DNA of 26,248 nt from Actinomortierella ambigua (taxonomy: Eukaryota; Mortierellomycota; Mortierellomycetes; Mortierellales; Mortierellaceae), in contig JAAAJB010000407.1 of NCBI GenBank assembly GCA_016098155.1, positions 6,280 to 32,527 on the forward strand, read 5' to 3'. Position numbers and translations under genes: made by a program. Shown piece after piece: positions 18,471 to 26,248 of the stretch. The notes beneath the pieces were generated by a model, which had not been told where the DNA came from, ran no database searches, and was given only the letters and a program-made list of their open reading frames with translations. Position 1 is the first letter of the stretch. Every line of letters starts with the position of its first letter.

Positions 18471-19085
18471 AAGAAATTGCATTGCACCGCTAAGGGGATA
18501 AAGTCGTCATCGTTGTGTTATCTGCATTCTTTCTTTCTTTTGGCCATTTTCCATGTTTGCTCGCTTCAACGGTACAATGTGTAAATGAACGCACTGAGCA
18601 TACATTCTTTCATTCCTTTTGCCTCTTTCGATGCTTGCACACTTCGACGTGCCTTTGTCCTACAATGGACGTTAGCGGGTTAAGTAAAAAGTGCTAGCAA
18701 ATGGACCTTTCATCTCATGCCGGACACTGGATCGCTTTCCTTTCTGGCGGAAATTTGCTCCCTCCAACTGACAGCTGAGCTTCCCCTTGATGAGTTATCG
18801 AACGCGCTACTCAAAAGGAAGGTATATGATGTGTGTATTGGTGGCGAGAAAAAAATATATGGTACAAAGAAAGTGTGCTATCGGAAGGGGCTAATGGGAT
18901 TGAGCTTGGTGTAGGAGGAAAGGAGCGGGCCATCCGATTCGCTACACGAATGATGAGAGTTTGTTGAATCGGGCTGTTGTTTTTGATGCTGAAAAATGCG
19001 ATGATGCCTTCTTTTTTTTTTCTGTTTTTCTGTTTTTTTGCTCCTTCCCACGCCTCTCTTCTCTTTAATTTTTTTTTTTTGGCCT
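18383..19085. other. Intergenic region between kinase copy 2 and IDO, no gene seen
   Basis: The region is AT- and T-rich with runs of 9-12 T near 19012-19080, probably the 3' end of the minus-strand IDO transcript. A 65-codon frame at 18717-18914 has no recognisable features. An approximate 60-bp duplication is listed separately. Confidence 0.5.
18525..18667. repeat. Degenerate ~60-bp direct duplication
   Basis: The first copy (18525-18578) runs CATTCTTTCTTTCTTTTGGC, then CCATGTTTGCTCGCTTCAAC, and ends in TACAATG. The second (18603-18667) runs CATTCTTTCATTCCTTTTGC, then CGATGCTTGCACACTTCGAC, and ends in TACAATG. A 10-bp insertion sits near the end of the second. Confidence 0.5.
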
Positions 19086-22000
19086 TTAGTAGGCAGTCTG
19101 CAGATCAACCTTGGCCTCGTTAGTCTCCGTTCGCGACTGTTTCAAGAACGGCAAGACATCCGTACCGCCAGTGCCACGGACGACATTATTTCCCTTCTCC
19201 TGCTTCTTGGCCAAACCGTGGGGCGCGAAGATCACGCGCTGTGGGTACATGATATTCGACTTTGCATCTGCAGGCGTCTCGCTCGATGGTGCGGCCTTGG
19301 CCGCCTGGCCCGGGTGGAATCCTCCGTGCGAGATCGACGGTCCCCGGTTGGCCTGCATTACAATGTAAAGCGTCACAATCTGAATGTGAACATCACGGAA
19401 GACCTATGGTGGACCAACAATGATAAAAAACAAAGTGATAGAGAGAGATAGAGAGGGTAAGAAGAGTTGATCATTCACTGTTCACACGACCATTTTCACT
19501 TTAGCAAAAAAAGAATCCCTTGGTTTTTTGGTGTGGAGCAAGACTATACCTTGATCTGATGGACACACTCATCAAAGCTTTTCACAAGGGCCGCAACGGC
19601 AGCCGAGCGAGCACCAACAGGCTCAGCATTGGCCTTGTCGAGGACATACTGACGAATGTTGGCCACCTCTGTCAGGTGCGTCAAGAAGCTACGGTGGGGT
19701 CCTGGCATGTAGAACCGCATCTTCTGGATAAAGTTGTTGGGACTCGATCCCTTGGCAGGCTGGCCAGTCGTCGAGACGCCCTTGGCCGGCAGGTTGTAAG
19801 AGTTGAATGAGGTAGGCTTGGGGCCATCCATGGACGAGTCCGAATCCGATGCCGACGAGGACGAGGACGAGGACGAGGGCGCTGTTGTTGTTGTTGTTGT
19901 TGTCGTTGTTGTAGTCGCTGTTGTGGCTGCAGGCTGAGCACCAGGGGCTGCCTTTGGGCGGAATCCCGTTGGGTAGTGCTCAACGCCAAACGCAATATCA
20001 AGTGCATGGATCAACGAACTCTGGGCAGCACTGCCACCGGCGAGCTTCTTGTACTCGCCATTGTCGACGCCCTCGTAGCGCACGCCGTTTGGCAATCCAG
20101 CCTCGGCCATGTTCTCCCAGCCGGCCAGGTACGGGCGTACCTTCCAGTAAAAGACGTAAGGGTCGCACTTTTCAAACATGCGGCGCAGGATCGCGACCAG
20201 ATCCGCAATGATGACTTGGATCTCATCCAGCTCCGCCGTCAGGGTCGCCATGTCGTTGTCGCGCACTGCTTGGAAGGCTCGAAGGATCTTGCTCAGCGCC
20301 GGTGCGCCTCGGGCCTCGATGGCCGTCGTCACAAGATAGAACCAAGATTCGTCCGCCGATCCCGAGGCTGTTGCTAAAGTCTCGATGTTGCTGTTATTTT
20401 TTTGTTGTTGTGGTGGTGGATGTTGTTATTGATGTTGTTGTGAAATGCATGAAAGGTGAAAAAATAAAAAAAAGGCAGTAACAAATAACAAGGGTTAGAG
20501 ATTCTGATCAGATATGATAGTGTCGACAATTCCCCAGCGCATCGCGCATCTCCTATGAATGGGTAAATCGGGAGAAGAAAAAAAAACAGTAGTCCATTTT
20601 CTTCTTTTGTGGCACACCGAGTCGCACAAGGAGGGTGAAAGAAAAAAAAAGGGTAGTCGCAATGGACAATAAAAGATATGAAACAAGAGTTGTTGTTTGT
20701 GTACCTGAGATCTCTTGGACCATCCTTGTACAGGAGACGCCAGTTCCACATGACAACGGCTGCGTGGGTCAACACCGGCTGAATCTCGAGGAGGTCGGCG
20801 ACTGTCTGCCATGGAACCGCGAGCGCAGCCGGAAGAGTCTAATTTTGCACATCCCGATCAAGGCAACAGCAGGTTGGATAGACGACACCGAAAAAAGCGA
20901 TGCAAGGGGATGTTGTTTCGTCGAGAGATGCGATCGTTTTTGGGGGGCGAGGCGTGCGGGATGAGGTGGTGGTGGGGGAGTCCATGAACGGGAAGAACAT
21001 TTTCATTTGAAATCAAGGGTATCCGTGTTGAGACACAATACACACACACACACACACCACGCCGAGATAAGAGGAGGGAACACAAATCATGACACAAGCA
21101 GCAAATCCCATTCCGGAAGAGCCAGGAAGAGAAGGAGACATTGAGAGAGGCGAGACGAGACGAGACAAGAGGGGGGGGGGTGAGAGTGAGAGTGAGAAAG
21201 TGAGGGAGGGAGGGAGCGAGGGAGGGAGGGGAAAAAAGAGAGAGCAAGAGAAAAGAATAGGTGAGAATCAACATCGGGTCAGTCGGCGACTAAAAATTTC
21301 CGTTACCGGTAAGTGCGCAACGTTCATATCGGGCGGTGGCAAAGATCTCACCCATCATCAAAGTAAGGAAAGATTAAGATCTCTCAAGTTATGAATGTTT
21401 TACATACCTCAGAAGCGACCTCGTGCTTGCCCCAGACATATCCGTGAGACAGGAAGCAGAGCATGAGATAGGCTCGGCGCTGCTCGGGTTTGGTCGTCAG
21501 TCTGGTGGCATCCAAGATAGGGAGCTATATATGGGCGACACCCGTTTGAATACAGGGCGGGGGAATCTCATGTCAGTGGCTCTGATGTTGTGGTCGTGCA
21601 TCGTTGTGAGGGTATGTCATAGTTATGGGGGATAAGATAGGGGTTGGTGTTGGTGGGAAATGAAGTGTGACCTTTCTCTCTTCGACGCCCCCCTACTTGG
21701 GGGGGGGAGCGCATGGCTTTCGAAGAATGAACGCAAAAGAAAATAAACATAGAAGTGCAGGTCGAGGCCTGCACAGTCGAAGCAAAAGCAAAAGAAAAAA
21801 AATCGGGAGATCACCTTGAGCAGTGAAGCTCAAGATCATTCTTTTCAACTGTTCTTTTGCCCCCACAGGCCTCACTCTCTGCCTCCCCCTCTCTCTTTCT
21901 CTCTCTCCCCTTTCCATACCGCATCCAGGGTGGAGGCAAGGGGTGGGGTGTGAGGGTGGTGTGCTCTTATACGAGGACGGTACCTCATTGCATCGCTGGC

Positions 22001-22196
22001 GCAGACGGTTTGCCAGGAGGAGGCCGTTGAACTGATCAAACAGTTGTTCCCATGGCGCAAAATACGGATCAGGCAGCCGGCCCAGGGGTTCGTCTACAGG
22101 CAGAAAGCCCGTCACTGGAGAGATGTCGTAGTCCTCGAGGACAGGCAATCTCCTCGGAGATTCAGAATCGTGTGGGGATGCAATCGTGGGGGACAT
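19086..22196 (-). CDS. Indoleamine 2,3-dioxygenase, five exons
   Basis: Exons are 22196-21984, 21524-21408, 20838-20705, 20390-19550 and 19403-19086, in frame to 540 residues. All introns are GT-AG. Family landmarks are LEDYDISPVTGFLP (20-33), LMLCFLSHGYVWG (in exon 2), PALAVPW-like start of exon 3, RPYLAGW, AGGSAAQSS (about 272-280), MRFYMPGPHRSFL, the proximal haem ligand His441 in FRDVHIQIVTLYI, and GTGGTD (512-517) near the C-terminus. The enzyme is a cytosolic haem protein that opens the indole ring of tryptophan to N-formylkynurenine, feeding kynurenine and NAD synthesis (yeast Bna2). The length exceeds human IDO1 because of a Thr/Ser/Asp linker at about 308-345, placed before MRFYMPGPHR, and a longer C-terminal region after the haem His. 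Introns are strongly purine-rich on the plus strand. Confidence 0.95.
21171..21231 (+). other. G-run cluster with G-quadruplex potential in IDO intron 2
   Basis: A run of ten G near 21171-21180 is followed by GAGAGTGAGAGTGAG and then six G-tracts of three or more (21204-21231), enough for a G-quadruplex on the plus strand, the template strand of the gene. This is inside the 569-bp intron 20839-21407. No function is shown. Confidence 0.5.
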
Positions 22197-23524
22197 GTTG
22201 GTGGTAGGTATGTCTTGAAATGGAAATGGAGATGTGGGTGGACAGCTGATGATGAGTAATGAGGAAAGAGGAAAGAGGTGTTTGGGGGAGAGTGTCTGTG
22301 AACGAGTGAGAGTGAGAGTGAAAGCGAGAGAGAGAGAGAAAGTGAGAAAAGGATTCAACCACTTTTTAAGGCCGTGCAGGCAAGCAAGCAGGCAGGCAGG
22401 CAGGCAGGTACGCAGGTTAGGCGCGCAGGCAGACAAGACTCACAGGAGACAGAGGACTCAGTTATGAAAGAAGTGAAGGAAAAGGGAGGAGGGTGCAGCA
22501 AAGTGTCCGATCAACCCCTTCACGATACGACCCAGGGGTGGAACGACCTTTTTGGGGACAAAGAAAAAGATGCAAAGCAAAGACGAGGAGAGAGGGAGAG
22601 GGAGTCAATATTGTTCCACGTTCAGAGATAAAGAAGGGGAGCCTGGACCCTCTCCTGTCCCTCGGCTCTCCGGGACTCCAGTACGTTAAGAGACAACCGC
22701 CATAGGGCATCACCACCCTGAAATACCCATTCTTCTCGACGTTTTGCCACCTCTCCCACGGTGGGCAGAGGGGTCGAACCATTCTCCCCTTTTTGGGCGA
22801 CCACAACCTTCCTATTGGCGTAGCATGGGAGGACATGATATCAAACTTATTACTCGATGACCGACTCGGGGGAGACAGGGACACCGATTGGAGCAAAGTA
22901 GAGTAACAAACAAGACTCGCTTTATTTTTTTTTCTCACGGTTCGGAATGGTACTCCCTTCTACTTGCTGCTTGGACATGGGAGAAAGAAACAGGTAGAGT
23001 GATACCAAACGGTAGTCTACCGTACTTGGTGCATAGTCACCACCGTATTCCCAACTTGCACAATGACCCCACACTTTTCCACCACCGATAGGGAGATACG
23101 CTGCACATGCAACTAGTACATGTAAGAAAAACTCCGTTCGCCAGCTGATACGCGTCTGCCTTTTACCCCGCGAACAACCCTGAAAGAGCAATATCATTAA
23201 ATGTTGAATCTCCACGCCACCCAGCTCAATCTCCGACACGTCGTGATAGCTACATGTCTGCAAGCTTTCCACTGTATAGTCTCTCGTCGAGGGCGCAATC
23301 CTCTCTAGACAAGTACAGATATCAGGGTAGAGAGAGTGCTCGAAAAAAATAGTAATAATAATAACATGCTGACACCGTTTGTTTAATTATGCAGAGGTAG
23401 ATGGAAAAAAAAGAGGATATGTACAGTGAGAAAAGATGGAAAAGGCGCTCCCAAAGTAAAAAAGAGAGCGCGAAAACATCAACAACAACAACAGCAACAA
23501 CAGTAGAGCGATGGACTGGCAGGG
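22197..23524. other. IDO upstream region and spacer to the OPT gene, no gene seen
   Basis: The first 250 bp, the likely IDO promoter and leader, are CT-rich on the coding strand, with GA repeats at 22300-22350 and a CAGG array at 22376-22415. Frames of 60-158 codons beyond that have no motifs. The last 130 bp contain ATA/ATT repeats near 23348-23362 and probably the 3' end of the minus-strand OPT transcript. Confidence 0.5.
22376..22415. repeat. CAGG/CAAG tetranucleotide array
   Basis: About nine 4-bp units (CAGG, CAAG, CAAG, then CAGG several times) end in CAGGTACGCAGG. This is a simple tetranucleotide microsatellite about 180 bp upstream of the IDO start codon. Confidence 0.85.
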
Positions 23525-25980
23525 CTATGGTTTGGATCCGTAACACTTTTCGACACTCGCGGCATCGTTGCCCCACCAATTAGGCATCGGGATGATTTTG
23601 CCACTGCCAAAGATGATAAAGATGGCCAGAATGGCGAGCGACAGCCCCGTGTCCGCCGCTGCACCGATAATGTAGTTGTAGCGCAGCCAGGTTTTGTGCC
23701 TGTATCGGAAGTAGTAGTATTGGCAGACAAAGCCACCGATGATCGCCGACAGTGGGCCCGTACTCACGTTTCCGTAAAAGCTCTCCATGCTCGAGAAGAA
23801 GATGGTGCAGTGCCACAGATGGAACTTGGCCTTGGGGAACCGGCGATGCAGCAGGTAGATGATCACCGGTGCAACAACGCCCAGCAGAAATCCCCACCGT
23901 AGAGGGCTGTAGATCTCATCCTGGAACAGTCGTGTCGGTCCTACAAGACCGTACTGAATGCCTTGGTTGAGATAGCTCTGAGGAGCCTGACCTGTCCACT
24001 GGCCCAGCGGATCTGGGGTCGTGCCATCCAGATAGGGTCTCTTGGTGTCAATGACCCAGCGGATAATAGCATAGTTGATGGGCACTCCCAAAAAGTTGCC
24101 CCACAGCTGAGAGAAGAAGGTGGCTCTGGGAGGAATCTTCATGTAGTGGCCAATCTTTTGGTCCAACATCATCGACTGGGCACGGTACCAGCACTGTCCT
24201 GCCACAACACGGTAGACGAGAGAGCCAACTGGGTGGGTGCCTGGCGCCATGTAGCCATACATCAACTCGTTCCATGTTCCTGTCGCAACCTGATAGGCAG
24301 ACACCGAGTAAATGAAGCCCATGGGTGTGACTGTCAAACCGCCCAGAACGACGCCAACAACGTAGGTCCACCAGGGCAGGTACAGGTCTTGTGTAAAGAT
24401 GAGGATCATCATGGTGGTGAAACAGCAGGTGAACAGGACAAGATACCACCAGGTCGGGACTTCTGGATAGGCCGACATGAGAACATTGAGGCGATCTTTA
24501 AAGTCGTGGTGTCGCTTCTTGCGGATGGCACGGAAGGTGTTGACAATCTTTTTGGAGTGGAAGAGGAACAGGTACATGAATGCCGACAGGAAGGTGGCAT
24601 AGCCAAAGAAGATGCCCCAAAGGTTGTAGGTTGACATGTACACAGTGCCATGTTTGGCAAAGGCAGCCTCGTCCAGTTTGCCGTCTGGGGTCGAGAGCTC
24701 CCGGAACGGGTACCTGGTGCCATCGTACTTGAAGAGGCGGATGCTCATGATGGGGAAGCGAGTGCCGTTCCAGATGCCTGTAAAGTGGGCGATGGGGACA
24801 AGAATCCAGACAGACAGGACAAAGGCTGAAAAACTGATGACCTGGGTCCACCAGGGCGACACCATGATGCTCGATGTGATATTAGACCAGTTGAGCGTAA
24901 AGTTCAAAAAGCCCATGCCGCCGAGCCCGGAACTGATGAAGCGGACAGTCTCGTTTCGAGGAGCGAACCAACAAAGGACGGCCAACGAGGTGGTGAAGGG
25001 GAATGCATACTCGGGCAAGAAGGACCAGAAGAAGACAAAGGCGAGCACATAGGCAAACACTCGGACCTGCTTCTTGGACACCTCGGGGCTTTCACCCTCA
25101 CCACGAAGGGTGCGGAAGAGAGCCGTCTGCATCAAGGCTGAGGGCCAGATTAGGTCAGGGTCATACAACAGGAACGAACGACCTAAATTGAACACAGAGA
25201 ACCAGTAGAGGTGTTTAGCGGTCTGACTCTTTGTGTTCAACCCCACCCCCCTTGACGACAAAACATTCAAGTCGTCCGGCAATACGGCATGTTGTTGTCA
25301 GGGAGCGTACATATACACAAACATAACACACACACACAAAAGTCCCCGGACTTCTCCACGCCCTCCCTTCCCCTCTCCTCTCGCCAGCTGTTACTATTAA
25401 ACTTACCAATGGCAGCAAAACTGTAACCACACCACATGGTAGCCCACATAAGGAAGATAGCTGCAATAGGATGCATGCGCTGATGGTAGAAAATATCCTT
25501 GACAGAGACAATAATCTCACCCAAGTTGGAAGTAGCACCAGAGCTAGCACTGTCAGGGGCGAGGAAAATTCAACCAATAGAGCGTGCCAAAAAGCATGTT
25601 AGAGTTATCTACGATTTCATTCCCCCCCTTCATTCGTTCACCTTTTTGGTTTGGTTTTGATTTTGGGTCTTTGGTTGGTGTTGCGTGTAGATTGGGAGCA
25701 TGCCCGAGGCTAGGTTGGGTAAGAAAGGGAGGGGGGTTTTACTTACGCTAGGACGATCAGAACATGCTCCTTAATCGAAAAGGGACCAGGGTTCAGACTA
25801 AACTTGAAGAACCCTAGATTGATCTCCTTGGCCGGCAAGGTGCGAGCCATCAAGGTGCCGAGCCAGTACGAGACGATCTGGACGAAAAACATGGAGTACG
25901 AGGCAGAAGTCGTTCGGAACCACGCGATCTGCGAGATCGTAGCGCCCAGGGCAATGAAGATGGCGCTCAGGACAAAGTAT
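23525..25980 (-). CDS. OPT-family oligopeptide transporter, 5' end unresolved
   Basis: Three exons were placed: 25980-25747, 25549-25407 and 25182-23525, with GTAAGT donors and in-frame joins (GC/T for Ala, G/GT for Gly). They encode about 677 residues with many membrane helices. OPT landmarks are SLNPGPFSIKEHVLIVLA with SNLGEI shortly after, IGRSFLLYDPDLIWPSAL, YGNVSTGPLSA and the C-terminal NWWGNDAASVEKCY. OPT proteins are proton-coupled importers of tetra- and pentapeptides, glutathione or metal-chelate compounds, usually in the plasma membrane; the substrate cannot be told here. The first placed exon starts mid-codon (Arg-Tyr-Phe-Val), so at least one upstream exon exists. A candidate stretch reading PLNLENPQAHDSVRAK lies near 26190-26120 on the minus strand, but no clean splice joins it, and the true start may be beyond the window. 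Confidence 0.92.
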
Positions 25981-26248
25981 CTGGTAACGCAACAAACAAC
26001 AAACAACACATACCGACGTTTTAAAAAAAAAAAAAAAGCAAGTCAAAAAGGGGAAGCAAATGGAAATGGTGAGGAGGGGGGCCAGGCAAATGAATAATTT
26101 GATGTGTGCACAATCAAAGATCGCATCTTTGCGCGCACAGAGTCATGTGCTTGAGGATTCTCCAGGTTCAGAGGAGCAGTAGCATGAGCATGGTGAGCAT
26201 GGCCAAAAAAAAACACATACACATACACACACACATACACGCACACAC
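25981..26248 (-). other. 5' region of the OPT gene, partly coding, unresolved
   Basis: The stretch ends at the acceptor TTACCAG before exon 25980 and contains a donor-like GTATGT near 26007 and a poly-T run on the minus strand. The frame near 26190-26120 is acidic and polar (NLENPQAHDSVRAK), like the cytosolic N-terminus of OPT proteins. The last 45 bases are a CA repeat. Confidence 0.4.

Noticed and set aside
22740..22810. tRNA-like GGTTCGA stretch on the minus strand
   Set aside because: The T-arm stem does not pair, and no acceptor stem, D arm or box A could be built around it.
22462..22938. 158-codon minus-strand frame upstream of IDO
   Set aside because: Composition is Ser/Pro/Arg-rich with no motif, and it lies in low-complexity intergenic DNA.

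Overview
The window reads as nuclear DNA of a filamentous fungus. Genes are split by short spliceosomal introns with GTAAGT/GTATGT-type donors, the products are fungal-type ER, nucleolar and membrane proteins, and intergenic DNA is full of CT/GA, CA and poly-T tracts. Two adjacent genes for TKL-type protein kinases fused to long Sel1 repeat arrays point to an early-diverging fungus (Mucoromycota; Mortierellaceae is my best guess, from general knowledge of Sel1-kinase expansions there). No RNA gene, CRISPR array or intact transposon was seen.

Layout. 0.2-7.2 kb is a compact housekeeping block: a Ted1/Cdc1-type metallophosphoesterase (minus), a divergent ALG7 GlcNAc-1-phosphate transferase (plus), and convergent to it CBF5, the H/ACA snoRNP pseudouridine synthase (minus). 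All introns of these three genes could be placed. TED1 and ALG7 share a 468-bp divergent intergenic region, and both act on ER glycolipid or glycoprotein assembly.

7.2-10.9 kb is gene-poor: broken zinc-knuckle-like and unrecognised coding remnants on the minus strand, a dispersed ~90-bp repeat, one good small secreted-protein gene (9877-10224, plus) with a plausible TATA box and 5' UTR intron, and weak short membrane ORFs.

10.7-18.5 kb is an accessory block: two tandem copies of a kinase-Sel1 gene about 4.74 kb apart. The kinase halves are almost identical at DNA level. The Sel1 arrays differ in length (about 17-18 against 13 units). Copy 1 has a frameshifted, decayed tail, and a further decayed Sel1 unit lies between the copies. 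Neither copy has a visible ATG in the kinase frame, so a 5' exon is inferred but not resolved.

19.1-26.2 kb returns to metabolic genes on the minus strand: a five-exon indoleamine 2,3-dioxygenase (kynurenine/NAD route) with a long Thr/Ser linker and purine-rich introns, then, after a 1.3-kb low-complexity spacer, an OPT-family oligopeptide transporter whose 5' end is unresolved or lies beyond the window.

The strongest candidate for something new is the tandem kinase-Sel1 locus, with its near-identical repeats, array-length change, gene decay and neighbouring small secreted and membrane ORFs. Splice sites and protein lengths were derived by reading the sequence. Function is inferred from motif recognition without database searches.
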